In this document: positions 1 to 11,320 of the stretch, in pieces
Numbering within the stretch: position 1 is the first letter of the stretch
Layout of the letters: each line of letters begins with the position of its first letter
NCBI GenBank assembly: GCA_023653785.1
Contig: JAMKCH010035246.1
Coordinates: 1-64,000 of the forward strand
DNA from: Ophioderma brevispina
Lineage: Eukaryota; Echinodermata; Ophiuroidea; Amphilepidida; Ophiodermatidae
Length of the DNA stretch: 64,000 nucleotides
Direction of reading: 5' to 3'
Program-made: the position numbers and the translations under genes
The notes under the pieces: generated by a model
Told to the model about the DNA's origin: nothing
What the model saw: the letters and a program-made list of their open reading frames with translations, nothing else
Databases searched by the model: none

Positions 1-230
1 ATTATTTGAAAGTTTTTCTGGCCGAGGATACATTATGAGCCCATAAATGACACTGCAAATCCTTTATTTCTATTCTATTACCTAAAACAGCTTCATTTAA
101 TAAGAAAATGCATTGGCGACCCATTATTGCAGAATAATGGGTAGTAAACTGACCAATCAGAATGCTGCATTTTCAATAATGGGCAGCAGAGGTAATAGAA
201 TACTAGTTATAGGTATTCGAAAATACCCAG
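1..230. repeat. Dispersed repeat, partial copy
   Basis: This stretch shares a series of blocks in the same order with about 53880-54030: 'TTGAAAGTTTTTTCTGG', 'TTGGCGACCCATT', 'CTGACCAATCAG' and 'GGTAATAGAATACTA'. The two copies differ by many small indels, so both are old. No coding potential is seen. The family is not recognised. Confidence 0.7.
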
Positions 231-549
231 TAAGTGAAGACCAAAATCAGCCTAATAAGGATAAAACTGGATATTTGATTTTAGTCAATGTTGGAGGCTA
301 AGTCTCTTATGGTCACTTACTGCAACATGCAACTCAGTTGTTCTTGACCTTTTTTGTGAATTTTTCATTTAAAAACCTACCGACTTATCCTAATTCCCCT
401 TTCCTCCTGCAAATTTCATATATTCTAGTGTTAACATTCTTGCATGGATCGCTGATAGTTTAATTTGCTGGTAGCTAATTTTTAAAAGGAATACAAACCC
501 CGGATACAAACAAGATAACATCTGGTAGGAGACCAATTATAAGGCAAAT

Positions 550-745
550 TCAGTGGTGTGACCAGACCTTTGTAAATGGGGGGGCAGAAGGCATGCCGAG
601 GCATTTTCTGAAGGGGAAAATTTTGGTCCTTCTCCATAGACACTGTATAAAAGGTCAGTTCATTTGGAGGGCTGGTGGAGGTAAGGGGTTCTTAGCAGGG
701 GGGCACTTCCCCCCTGCTCCCCCACTGGTTACGCCACTGGGCAAA
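550..745 (+). repeat. Dispersed repeat ending in GGTTACGCCACTGG
   Basis: It has a G-rich middle followed by 'CCCCTGCTCCCCCACTGG' and the phrase 'GTTACGCCACTGG'. A related copy at 46795-46985 ends in 'CCCATTGGCTACGCCACTGG'. This tail is common in interspersed repeats of many invertebrates. The small open frames here are chance readings. Confidence 0.6.
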
Positions 746-1217
746 TCAATTCCTGTTATTTCTAAGGGAGGAATGGTGCACACCTTATCGTATAGTACTG
801 TTAGACTATACATTATACCTTCACAAAAATGACAAGTCCGATTAATATCAAACTTTGGAATTGGCTCGTATTGTGCATACATGTACCTTCGATTGAAGTT
901 CTTTTACATATTTATAATCAAAGATACATTTTTCCAAATTTATGGAAATTAGACATTAGACACCACTTAATTATGCGAAAAACACAGGTTTTCTTCTAAA
1001 AAGTTGGATATTATTCAAAACAGCAGTACTAGAATTTAAAGCTTTATTTTTTACTGAAAAAAATGCCTCAATGTCCTTCCCATATTGACAAATTGCCTTG
1101 AGGTCTTTTTCCAATTGCTGAATTGCTTTCAAGTCCCTGCCATTTGAAAGCAATTTTTATTTGCCCTTTAAAAACTGCCTTGCCCCTGGTAATGGTCCTT
1201 ATTTTGCACCCTGATTG
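746..1217. other. No gene seen
   Basis: The sequence is AT-rich and I see no exon-like or RNA gene signal. Around 1080-1165 a short motif (AATTGC with CTTGAGGTC/CTTTCAAGTC) recurs imperfectly, which accounts for the 60-codon minus-strand frame there. Confidence 0.5.
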
Positions 1218-1430
1218 TCAGGTATGACTCTATGTACATGGGACCAACAGCTTTACATCCACTCTTATTAAAACTGACAGTGATAGGCATGTACAGATAT
1301 GACTCTGTACTTGGGACCAACAGATTAACACTCTTATCCAAACTGACTGTGATTGGCATATTCAGGTATGACACTTTCTACATGTGACTAATGATTTAAC
1401 ATCTACTCTAAAGAAGAGAATGTTTTTGTT
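1218..1430 (+). repeat. Three tandem units of about 72 bp, RTE-tail-like
   Basis: Three imperfect units start near 1218, 1292 and 1362. Each has the order TCAGGTATGAC, GGGACCAACAG, CACTCTTAT, AAACTGAC. The unit resembles the 46220-46275 segment (TCAGGAATGACTC ... GGGACCAACAGCTTTACAT), which lies in an RTE-type LINE 3' tail. The array therefore probably grew from part of such a tail. Confidence 0.7.
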
Positions 1431-1499
1431 TGTTTGCCCAAGTCCAAATAAAATAGGGGAGAGCAGAATTCTAGTGTTTTATCAGTTCTTGCATGCTAA

Positions 1500-1690
1500 T
1501 TAAACCATAATTTAGTACTGGATTAGAGGTTCTCCGAGAGATTTCATTATCAGGTGTCCCTAAAAAAATGAAAGCCCTGATTGTAGCACTGATGTAAAGC
1601 TTTCCATAAGAATATCTCCCTTTGAATTTTTTCTTTGGTTATAAAATTGTTAAAATTCTAATTTTACATGTGTTATTTAATGGGTTTTAT
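1500..1690. repeat. Dispersed repeat shared with 36050-36250
   Basis: Shared blocks include 'GAGAGATTTCA', 'CAGGTGTCCCTAA' and 'GTAAAGCTTTC', followed by AT-rich sequence with 'AAAATTGT' and 'AAAATT'. The copy near 36050 begins beside TTTAAAGG, so it may be a MITE. Its other end was not located. Confidence 0.6.
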
Positions 1691-2235
1691 ATTGGAAATA
1701 TTAGCAAATAACATAACCTTTTGTTTCCTTCTTAAAGACTTATGAAGCAAAATACCAGGTAGAAACTACTGGGGGTCTAATCTACGGTTAGCACAAAAAC
1801 GACTCGGCATGTTTTTAGATTCAGTATTGTGCCTAAATCATTTTGACGGTTTACAATTTTCATGGTCTTGGTCTTTTATTTAACACCTTGCCTTGTACAA
1901 AACAAAAATGTAAAAGGCTGAGAGATATAAAACGCCTTGAAAGATGCAAAACCCCAACCAAAAGTTTCACTTTATGGAGTTTTGGCCATGTGACATTGGC
2001 ATGCTAAAATGCTCATTTGCTATGAATAGCCATCGTGAAAGCCTATCCAATTGGCTCATCCAACACTTTCCTCCCTCACTCCTTTACTGTGAACTTCCAT
2101 CAAAATGGGAATTCATCTTAATGCCTAATTGTCAATATTTGCATATGTATGATGAAATGACATATTCGATATTTGCAGGAGAAGTAGATACTGATAAACC
2201 TATATTTTGGCCACAAAACAACACAGTTGATTATT
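1691..2235. other. No gene seen
   Basis: A 112-codon open frame at 1944-2282 lies here. Its product matches no family I recognise, and it runs into the MITE at 2236, so it is most likely chance. No splice-framed exon is evident. Confidence 0.4.
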
Positions 2236-2383
2236 CTATAGCCGGTACTTCACAAACGCAGGTTAACTTTAATCAGGGTTAACCAAGATCATGGGTTAAA
2301 ATTGTATCCTCTATGGGTATTTAACCCAGGGTTTTAAAATTAACACTGGTGAAAGTTAACCAGTTTTGTGAATACCGGCATAG
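2236..2383. mobile_element. Short MITE, 148 bp, TIR CTATAGCCGGTA
   Basis: The two ends are inverted copies. The left end reads CTATAGCCGGTACTTCACAA and the right end reads TTTTGTGAATACCGGCATAG, with further pairing through GGTTAAC. The arms cover most of the element. This is a small non-autonomous DNA transposon with no coding capacity. The superfamily is not assigned. Confidence 0.8.
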
Positions 2384-2726
2384 AGGGTAAAATGTTGTAA
2401 TCCTAGTGTTCATGTATTTTGCTACTTATTGTAGATTATATCGCTGACACCATTATTCTACAAGGGTCCATTTGGTCTTGTCATCATTCATAAGCGATGA
2501 TGTAGCACCCAAGCCACAAGGTGATAAAATAGTAAGACATGATAGCTAATTACAGGTAATATGTGACTCTGTTACTGTCTTGTGTAGATCATATTGTGTG
2601 TACTTGTACCAGGTGTTTTTTAATGTTGTTTTTTCTCTGTGATGAATGAGTTGGACAGGGGACTTGGAAGAAAACAAGGCTTGTATGTGTGTGTATTATC
2701 TGTGGCTTGTTTGTGTGTATGTAAAA

Positions 2727-2925
2727 TGTTGTCCTCTGCAAAGAATGCAGAAGGCGCATAGGGATTACTCTGGTCGTATGTGGTATCTGTGTGTGTCTGT
2801 GTTCAAAATGTTAAACCTTAATTTAATGTATTGCATGCCGTAGAGTTCCGTATAAGGGATACGATGAATTTGTAACTGATGGAAAGGAGGGGGCGGGGTA
2901 GGGTGACATGTGGTGACCTCATGTG
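2727..2925 (+). repeat. Dispersed repeat, same family as 63755-63955
   Basis: Shared blocks with the right end of the window are 'GCAGAAGGCRCATAGGGATT', 'GTCAAAATGTTAA', 'TTGCATGCCGTA', 'GGAAAGGAGGGGGCGGG' and 'GGTGACCTCATGTGAC'. The motif 'GAGTTCCGTAAGGGCTACGATGA' style sequence is also found in the heads of the composite elements, so these are related to them. Confidence 0.75.
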
Positions 2926-2994
2926 ACTTTGTGAGTCATGTGACATTGCGTGAGATAATGTGACCTTGGGCTGGTCAACATGGTTAACCTTTTT

Positions 2995-5125
2995 GTCTCG
3001 CCATGAACTTTGTTCGGCAGAGGCCTGTAATCACTTTTTGTTGTCTGTCTGTTGTTGTTCCGTCTGTCGTTGTCTGTCTCGTCCGGTACGTCCGTCGTAT
3101 GTATTATGTCTGTCATGCGGTCTGTCTGCCTGACGTCCGTGGTCACGGGCTTCTTCGCTGTACGATTATCGGAGTTCCGACGGGCGTATGATGATGTAAC
3201 TTGGTGGAAAGAAAGCGGGTCACGAGTTCTCGACCTGATTAGATTTTGGGCTACAATATGCTAATTAAGTATCTAAGTAGATAATTAACGCAAATTTTCC
3301 AGCAAGGCTTGTGTACAAGTTTTCTGGAGTTCCGTAAGCGTTTTATGGATGATGAACTTGGCGGAGGAAGGGAGCGGGCGGAAGAGTCTCGAAACTGATT
3401 AGATTTCGGGGTATTTTGGGCAAATTATAAGTATGAAAATGAGCTATATATTTGCAAAAAAACAGGTAACTTGCTATAATTTTGAAACGGTTAATGGGAT
3501 ACAGAAAAATCCTAAACTGCATGAAAGCCTATCATGGTGCGCATTCTTTTTCCAATTTGAGGTGGGATAAAGCTGCTTAGGTATGCAAATGAGCTAATTA
3601 AATATGCGTAATTACGTATATCTTGAAACGTTAACGGATCGAAAAACTTCCTTCGTGCCTGAAAAAGAATACTTTGCCATGCATCTTTTGGGTGAATCAA
3701 TTAATTGGGTCAAAGTGCATGTGGGCCGATTTTATATTAACAGGGGCATTTTGATACAATTGATCTTAATTAAATATGCATTTTTTTTCCCCATAATTGC
3801 TTTTTAACACTGAAATGGTACATTGGATATCGCAAAATTACTTCGATACAGAGATTCTATGCCGTACATCTTTTGAATGAATCACAATTGCGGTCAACGT
3901 GCAAGTGGGATCAATTAGGGCATTTGGTGACGCCATTGATTAATTAAATATGCGTAAATTGCTGTATCGCTTTAAATGGGACATTGGATATGCCAAAATT
4001 CCTTAAGATACATGAGAACTATGATGGGTAACTTTGCTGTGTGAATAATAATTGTGGTCAAAATGCATGTGGGCCACTTAAAGGGGATTCTTTGATATTT
4101 TAAAATTGCAACTAATGCTAAATGCTTGGTCCCTTTCAACCAAATTTACTCAGGTTGTCAATGGTCAAAAAGAATTTGATTCAAAAAATTTCAAAAAGAA
4201 ATTTGATTCAGGCAGTTGTTTACCTGACAATAAATTAGGTCAGCATGTGTTTATTTGGCAGTATATGTGTTGTGTTGATTGGTGGGTACAAAACAGTGTA
4301 ACCAAAACAAGAAGACTTATCAAAAGGGGGGAGTACACCCACAACAAAGGTTTAACATCAAATTATATAGTAGATCAGTGCTCATGTTTTAATTGAACAT
4401 GGTTTTTCTACTTCTAGTCAGGTCTTTGGGTTGCCAGCCTGTTTCCATTTTGGAAAGTGAAAAATACGCAAAATTGTTGCATTGCACACTTATGCGACCC
4501 GTAGGGACTCAAATTTAAAATGTGTACATGAGTTTCAAAAAATAGTTGTGCCAAATTGAATATCTTATAATTTTAATATTTTACTAAATTAGTGAATTTT
4601 AAGGGATTTTTGCGTGACTTTTCATGATTAATATATCTACAATGGAAAATGTTGTGGCCCGGGGGGTGGTGGTCACAAATTGAAGCAGCAGGAAATAAAG
4701 AATAGATAAAATGCAAACCGGGGTGCTCACTCCTAACCATCTCTTGGTTACGATTTTGTTGGGGACATTTCACGATTAATCATCTCCAAACGGAAGATGT
4801 TGTGACTCTATGATGGTGGTATCAAATTGAAATTTAAGAGTGAGAAGTATAGAATACTATACATGCAAAACAGGGGGATGCTACTCCTAAACATTCTACT
4901 GTGCTCATGTGGGGGATTTTCACGATTTAATCTCTCCACATTGGAAAATGTTGTGCCCCCTAGGTGGTGTCAAATGCAAATAGTGAATAGTTAAAATAGT
5001 TAAGAATTGAATTTTATTGGTTGCACACAACTTTTTTGGGGACACCCTGGACTCGCACCAGTTGCCACTATGTGGTGTACTGATCTTTGTCTTACAGCAA
5101 TACGCGGAAGCAGGCGAGACTTGTG
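2995..5125 (+). mobile_element. Composite tandem-array element, copy 1
   Basis: The element begins with TTTGTCTCGCC and ends near GGCGAGACTTGTGG followed by CGAGAACCGCC. GTCTCGCC and GGCGAGAC are inverse complements, so the ends are short inverted repeats. The head holds GTCCGT/GTCTGT runs and then repeated blocks with 'GAGTTCCGTAAG', 'GTGGAGGAAGGGAGCGGGC' and 'TATGCAAATGAGCTAATTAA'. The 3' part (about 4620-4960) holds three units of a roughly 147-bp array. The same order occurs at 18985-21600. No transposase frame is seen, so it is non-autonomous. Confidence 0.7.
4620..4960 (+). repeat. Array of ~147-bp units, three copies
   Basis: Units carry the order: GATTAATATCTCC, GGAAAATGTTGTG, a short G-rich stretch, TCAAATGAA, AGAATACTA, AAATGCAAACCGGGG, TGCTACTCCTAA. 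The same units occur at 20690-21420 and 23870-24510, where more copies are present. Copy number therefore varies between elements. Confidence 0.75.
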
Positions 5126-5245
5126 GTTCGAGAACCGCCTTGTGTTCAGACATCAAAAAACATTTCCTGGGCTAAAAGTTTTACTGTGGTAATGAGAAAA
5201 ATATGGAATTTGTCATAACAAAATCTCAATTTTCTTAGCGAAGTG

Positions 5246-5266
5246 TGTGTGTGGGGGGGGGGGGTG
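5246..5266. repeat. GT/poly-G simple repeat
   Basis: A short (GT)n run passes directly into a run of about 13 G. Such runs are prone to sequencing length error. Confidence 0.85.
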
Positions 5267-6044
5267 GTGATTGGGTGACCCACCTTAACGTCCATTTTGA
5301 AGTCACAATTTGATCATAGATATAATGGTGTTTGCAAACTTCCCAACTCCTTTTCAACGTTGATACTATTTCTGGTGCTCAAACATCAACTATATCATAT
5401 TAAAGAATCAATTATTGTCCCAGCCGAACGCAGTCGGAACGGGGACTATGAAAATGCGCAGCGTTCGTCGTTCGTCCGTTTGTCCGTTCGTTCCTCCAAT
5501 CGTGATACAAAATGTTAACCCATGTTGTTACGATTTATCTGAGTTCCGTAAGGGCGGGACAATGGTAAAACATGGTGGAAAGAAGCGGAGTGATGAGTAT
5601 CGACTGATGCGATTTTGGGAGTAAAATATGCTAAATTTAAGTACCTAATTTGCATTAATAATCTCCGGCAAGGATTGTGTACAAGTTCTATGGCGTTCTG
5701 TTAAGGACGTTATACTGATAAAACTTGGTGGAGGAAGCGGGCTGAAGAGTTTCTCAACCTGATAGATTTTTGGGCATATTTGGGCAAATCGGAGGATGCA
5801 AATGAGCGTAATTAAATATGCAAAAATCAGCGAATTGATATTTTGAAACAGTACGATACTCAAAAGTCCTGTGCGCATTGAACAGCCATAATGGGGAACA
5901 TCTTTTGCAATTTGAAAGTGATGTGATATATGCGGCTTAGGTATGCAAATGAGCTAATAAATACTGCATAATTGCTTGTATCTCTGAACGGTTTTACAAT
6001 AGATAGGCAAAATTCTTCGCTAAACATGGACTACTATGCTATAG

Positions 6045-6770
6045 GGGAGGGGGTGGGGTGTTGGAGAGGGGGTGGGGTGGAGTGTGCGGGGTGTTGGGGA
6101 GTGGGTTGGGCATTGCCAGGGTGTTGGGGGGGGGGTGTCCCCGGAGGGGGGTGTTGCTGTTGGGGAGGGGGTTGGTTATTGCAGGTGTTGGGAGGGGGTG
6201 GGGTTGTTTGCAGGGGGTTGGGGAAGTTGAAGCGGGTTGGGCAGGGGAGTTGGGGTTGCAGTGGTGTGGGCCAGGGTGTTGTGTGGGTGTTGGGTGAGGG
6301 TGGCTGGGGTTGCATGGTGTTGGGAGGAGGTGGGGATGTGTTGCGGGTCGTTGGGGAGGCGGGAGGGGGGGTGGGAGTGGAGGAGAAGTGTGCGGGGTGT
6401 TGGGGAGGGATGAGGGGGTTGAGGGGTGTTGGGAGGGGGTGTCGCGTGTTGTGTTGAAGGTTTTAAAGGGTGGAGGGGGGGTGTTGCACTGGTGTTGGGG
6501 GGAGGAGGGTTGGTGGGAGGATGGATGGTGTGTGGAGAGGGGGTGGGAGTGATTGCGGGGTTGTTGTTGGGGAGGGGATGAGGGATTGGGTGGTGCAGTG
6601 GGTTGTGGGGAAAGGGAGACCTGTTACAGGGTATTGGGGTGGGTTGGGGTGTTGCAGGTTGGTGGTGTTGAGGTTATTGGTTGTGGAGGGTATGGTGGGG
6701 AGTTGTGGAGGTGTGGTTGTGGATAGGGGAGGCAGGAATGTTGCGGGGTGTTGAGGGAGGGGGGTGTGGT
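6045..6770 (+). repeat. G-rich minisatellite with G-quadruplex potential
   Basis: About 0.7 kb is almost free of C on the + strand. It is built from variants of GGTGTTGGGGAGGGGGTT-like units, with dozens of runs of three or more G. Such a strand has very high potential for G-quadruplex formation. The open frames across it on both strands (Gly/Val/Trp-rich or Pro/Thr-rich) are composition artefacts. Confidence 0.9.
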
Positions 6771-7199
6771 GTTGTAGTTGCATAATAGTGATCGCGAAAT
6801 TCGACGGGACATTTTATGCATCGCGTAAATAGAGTTCGCCTTGTTTGTATTTTGTGTAGATTGTTTTGGTCCCCGCAAACTTATGTTGGCGGAAGGTGGG
6901 ACTATAGAAATGCTCTCCGTCCGTGCGGGTGTGTGTGGTGTCCCACGCGATATCTAGGGAACTAAGCAAGCGTTGGTTGTTCCATCTTCGCAACATAGAT
7001 GTATGCAAGTACGCGTTGGCCTGGCTTGAAAGTGGGTCAGTGTCAATGGGTCCAGGTAGGTCAAAAATGGTCAAAACTAGGACTAACTAAATTGCTACAA
7101 AAACTTTGTAAACCGAGCGAATATCTTTTTATCTAAGCACGTATGGGTTTTCCATCTTCGCACATAGATGTTGCGCAAGTAGGCGGCGGATGAGTTCGG

Positions 7200-7930
7200 A
7201 GAGGGCTAATGTGGCAGGGTCAAAGGTCAAATATGGTAAATAACTGGGTCAAATGGTCAAAAATGGGGATTAAATGTATAAGCCTTGCAATGTGGCAGGT
7301 AGGAGAGGAGATGAAAATTGTGGGTCTTTGTGGTCAACATTCAGGCGAAAAAATTTGAGGTTCATTTCATGAGGTATGCGGGTCATTCAAGGTCAAATGG
7401 AATAAATTTGCTATAGCCCTTGTCAATTGTGGTGGCGATGAAATGGTGGGTGTGCCACCACCACCCCCCTTTGAGGATCAAACACAGTCGCAAAAATTTA
7501 CGAAAGTCATTTCAAGGCATGGGGGTCCATTCAAGGTCAAATGAGGATAACATTGCTAAACCTTGTCCAATGTGGTAGGATGATTGAAACTTGGTGGGTG
7601 TGTGGTCAGCATTCAGTTCCCAAAAATTGCAGGTCATTTCAGGTCATGTGGGGTCATCCATGGTCAAATCACTAAGTTATGTGGTAGGGATGATGAAACT
7701 TGGTGGGTGTGTGTTAACATTCAGTGCCAAATATTTTGATGGCCTTTTCCAAGGTATGTGGGGTGCACAAGGTCCACAAATCCTACACATGTAGTATGGT
7801 CATGAAAAACTGATGGGTGTAGAATGCATTCATTGCCGAAATTTTGACGGTCATTTCAGGTCAAGAGTAGGGTCATTAAGGTCAAATCAGTCAAATAGTT
7901 GAGGTCAATGTAGTCAACAATTGATAACGT
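7200..7930 (+). repeat. AGGTCA-rich degenerate tandem array
   Basis: Imperfect units of roughly 110-150 bases carry GATGAAACTTGGTGGGTGTG, CATTCAG, ATTTTGA/AAATTGCAGG, TCATTTCAGGTCA, GGGGTCATTCAAGGTCAAAT. The element GGTCAAAGGTCA, a direct repeat of the nuclear-receptor half-site with one base between, is present near 7213. Any receptor binding is inference. Confidence 0.75.
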
Positions 7931-8079
7931 CAAATTGCAAACTGCTATGGCAGCAGCCTCAGTGGTTTGGAGAACCACTTATTTCCATCACCAATTCTCC
8001 TGTGATCTTAAAATTTAGTCCCTCCATTTACTATCGCGACGGGCGGAGAGACTTGTGGTGCGAGAACCGCCTTTGTCCA

Positions 8080-9307
8080 TTTTAATTTAAAAAATGGCAT
8101 TGTTTGGTAAAAGTTTAGTTGATTTAAGTTGGATTTTAGGTTACATTTTATCAGAAAGACAGTGGCATTTTTGGTATATGGGGCTTTGCATGGTGTCAAT
8201 TAGTTGACACTTTGTTGAGAGTTCACAATGGAGCATAAACTTCCGAGTGTAAACATGGATCAAGATTCAAGTTCATACTTGGTATTCTATGTGTTGTTAA
8301 AAGGGACCTATAACAGAGGTACACCTACTGAGGTCAAGGGTCACCTAAGGTCATTCGTGTCATGTCAATTTTTGTTTGCATGCATTATGAGTAAATATAG
8401 TGCCGTATAGTTTTTGGACCTGCAAATCTGGTCAAAGGTTACCATTTTTTATCAGTGGAAGTGTCCATTCACCCTCAACATTTGGTATGTTGAAGTGTGC
8501 AAACGGCCGATGGACAAGACATGTGTGTAGGGATATGTAAGTTATTAGATGTATATGTGCTTTATAGGTGTTATTAGAATTTTTTTGTATGTTGTATACG
8601 TTAGATTAAATTTGATATAACATGGATCAAAAGTCAAGTCCTGCCAAAGACATTTGCTTTTAATTGGAGATGACCATCTGGATCTATCCCTTTGTTCACA
8701 TTGAAGTGATACGAACCAAAGTTTGTTGTTGTTTGTGAAGGTGTGCATACATGCACGTGGCTGTTGTGCGCGTGCGTGTTGCGCGTGGGCCTGGGCTTGA
8801 TTGCATAACACTTGTGTACTATACGCTTGAGAGGACCAAGCACTGAAGAAATCTTTCAAACATTATGCCAGGCTTGGAAGGTTTTTATTTTGTGAATAAG
8901 GAGAAAAGGTGTCTTTTATTCCGTGTTTGCCTTTATGACCGGGATGCAGCTCCTTTGAGGTCAGCAGAAGTTATAGATAATACAAGTGTGAGGAAGGGGG
9001 GAAAGAGAAAGAGGAGCCAGGGTGAGAGGAGAGGGGGAGGGCGGAGAAGGAAAAGGGAGGAGATGGTGGGAGTAGGCGAGAAAGGGAGGAGACCGAGACA
9101 GAGATTGGATGTCCAAGTTTGTGTTAAATGTGTGGGTGGGTATGTGTGTTTGAGTGTGTTGTGGTTGCCGTGTTTTAGTAAATTTGTCATATTTTGTTAC
9201 TGTTCATGATGGACCTTGACCTCAACATAACCTTATAACATCAAAACTTGAATGAGTGAATTTTTCATTCTCTGAAAATGTGCGTATATGTATCCTTTTA
9301 ACCACAG
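8080..9307. other. No gene seen; purine-rich tract
   Basis: I found no exon with homology. The stretch 8985-9110 is nearly all purine on + (GGAAGGGGGGAAAGAG-type), about 200 bases before the first ITPK1 exon seen. A 114-codon frame at 8865-9209 crosses it but is Arg/Gly/Lys-biased and has no recognisable domain. Confidence 0.4.
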
Positions 9308-9415
9308 ACGGATGTACGAGAACATCCCAGTGTCATTGTAGTGGATCCAATAGAATCGGTGCTTCAATTGAGACATCGTAATAAAATACACACTTATACA
9401 GCACTTGAACTCAAG
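9308..9415 (+). CDS. ITPK1: ITPK1 exon with HPSVIVVDP motif
   Basis: This exon encodes part of the N-terminal region of inositol-tetrakisphosphate 1-kinase, a cytosolic ATP-grasp enzyme that phosphorylates inositol tris- and tetrakisphosphates. An acceptor (pyrimidine tract, ACCACAG) precedes 9308, and GTAGAA follows 9415. The 108 bases read as 36 codons in phase 0 at both ends. The product has REHPSVIVVDPIESVL and then LRHRNKIHTY. This fits the family segment that in vertebrates reads like a 'HPETIVLDPL' strand followed by a DR-K helix before the ATP-grasp domain. The exon is 19.5 kb from the next one seen. The start codon and earlier exons are not visible and presumably lie upstream of the window. 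The donor GTAGAA is weaker than the others. Confidence 0.82.
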
Positions 9416-10988
9416 GTAGAACACCAGTTGTAGGTTACAGTACTAATAATAAACATGTAATGAATAAGCTTGTGGTTGTAAGCTAGCCTAAGTCTCAGCC
9501 TAACGTTAGTATAGACTTATGGCACCAAGAATACCCGGGGGGCCACTTCTCAATGACAAGGGGATCATCTCGTGTCCAAGCAAGCACAAAAAGCACCCTA
9601 AATAAGTATTTTCGAAGCTTGATTTTTCACCCCTAAAACGTATCCGCAGCGCATTAGCTACCCTAAACAAAGTGAATTGATGGATTTGCGCCCCTAAACC
9701 AGTATCAGTAGCGCAATTTTACATACCCTAAAACAAGTATTTGACTTTCTCCCTACCCTAAGCAAGTTATTGATGCATTATTACCCCGTTATACGTAAAA
9801 ACCCAAAACAATACTCTTTTGGACACCAGAGAGTTGTCTGAGTTGTGTAAGTCAGAAAATATCCTGGGGAAAGGGAGGGAGCGGGGAGCCGCTCTCTCTC
9901 TCGCGCGAAGCACGGAAACCCAGCCAAGCAATGCTTGCTGTCATAAAGACATTTTCTCATGCAAATTTTATTAAAAAACTATTGATATTGGAAGTGGTGA
10001 ACTTTAAAATGCATATAGGCCAATGATCGACGGTAAAAACAGTAAAATATAGTGCATGCCATGTAAGTTTATTGGAACTAATCATAAAAATTAAAGGTGT
10101 TCAGGGAGAGTTCGTAAGCGGCACGTGTGGGTCGCGGAAACCTTGACGGTATTTAGTTTTTCCAAGACTTTCTTGGGGTGTAAAGGATAGGGAGAATTCG
10201 CATTAGAAAATGTCTTTTCGGCACTTATTTCTGCATTTGCCGCGCAGCGATAAATCGGCATTCCCAGGAAAAGTGCCGAAAGCAATTATTGCACTCAAAT
10301 TATGCTCAAAGTTATTTTAAGAAAATTATCAACCTAGATTGACTGCCATTTAAATAAATATGAGTTTTATTTTGCTAAAAACACTGTCCGTTTCATGGGT
10401 AAGTGTATAGATCTATTTGTATAGCGGACATAATCAGGCAATCATTAAAGGAGTCATCATTCTCAATCTCCAACTAAAAATCAAGTATGTGGTCTTTACC
10501 GCGCGAGCGCGTAAAATTTTGGGATTTGAAAGCACAGGTTTGAAAGCAAATTACCAGATCTGGAACACCTTTGTAAAATTGTTTTTTTATGTGAAATGAA
10601 TATGGACCCTAAATGTATAAGGCCTCATTAGAAAAATATAACCATTTTCTTGATTTTGGGTGATTTTAGACCGTTTCACGTTACGTACGTAACGTGCATG
10701 ATCCTGAAAAAATACCCTTTTTACGTGGATTCGTGACACGGATGATCCCCCTGTATATGACGACTGATCCCCCCGGCACGCATCCATTGTCATTAGGTTA
10801 TATGTGTGTATATTTATTGAGAATTGTTTGTCCCAAAATCAATGTAGAAGTCTAAGAGAGGAAACATAAACTTGGACTTGCTTGAGTATACTGGTTTGCC
10901 TTGGTATATTTAAATTGAGGTATTTCAATGCCTTTTAAAATATAACTAAATGACCTGTAAAAATATGAGGTGTATTCTCATGTAGATG
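9416..10988. other. Intron; degenerate CCCTAAA repeats
   Basis: Between about 9590 and 9790 the motif CCCTAAA followed by AGTAT or similar recurs at least five times with spacings of roughly 40-60 bases. The rest is AT-rich with no exon or RNA gene seen. A palindrome ACGTTACGTACGTAACGT lies near 10678. Confidence 0.5.
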
Positions 10989-11320
10989 TAAAGGGGCTTG
11001 TTCCGATCATTTGGGACCCCCCATGATTTACCCGGAAGTAGTATCAATTTGATATCACGAAAGGGCCGTATTTTTCTCGTCTTCCTAAAATTTCAGATTT
11101 CAATCCATTTCTGCTCCAGGTACATATAAAAAACTAATGGTTTAAATATTCTTAATGGTTTAGCACAGTAGTGAATAGGGCGTTGTAATATGCATTATCG
11201 CATCTAGCATCAAAACCACAAGTTTGTTTCCCATGGTACTTGATGGTCATGTTTACAAGGTGACAGCTTTCATATCAAGTAGGAGAACACGATCGACAAA
11301 ATTGGAACAAGCACCTTTAA
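10989..11320. mobile_element. MITE with TAAAGG...CCTTTAA ends
   Basis: The left end reads TAAAGGGGCTTGTTCCGATC. The right end reads ATTGGAACAAGCACCTTTAA, its inverse complement with a few changes. No coding capacity is present. The ends fit the T2-type pattern shared by several elements in this window. Confidence 0.8.

Larger units (their letters stand above)
5420..8075 (+). mobile_element. Composite tandem-array element, copy 2
   Basis: The head (5420-6030) has CGTTCGTCCGTTTGTCCGTT, 'GAGTTCCGTAAGGGCGGGAC' and the 'GCAAATGAG' blocks seen in copy 1. The tail (about 8035-8075) has GGAGAGACTTGTGG followed by CGAGAACCGCC. The interior differs from copy 1: a G-rich minisatellite (6045-6770), then a second TCCGTCCGT head-like segment (about 6895-7200), and then an array rich in AGGTCA (7200-7930). 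This could be two nested elements rather than one. Confidence 0.55.

Noticed and set aside
2919..3264. Overlapping frames around 3000-3260 on both strands
   Set aside because: They are generated by GTCTGTCTGTC-type simple repeats in the head of a composite element.
5972..6878. Open frames of 80-161 codons on both strands
   Set aside because: They lie wholly in a G-rich minisatellite. The products are Gly/Val/Trp-rich or Pro/Thr-rich and reflect base composition only.
7200..7930. CRISPR-like array of regularly spaced repeats
   Set aside because: The units are long, degenerate and without unique spacers, in a genome with spliced genes. They are a eukaryotic tandem repeat.
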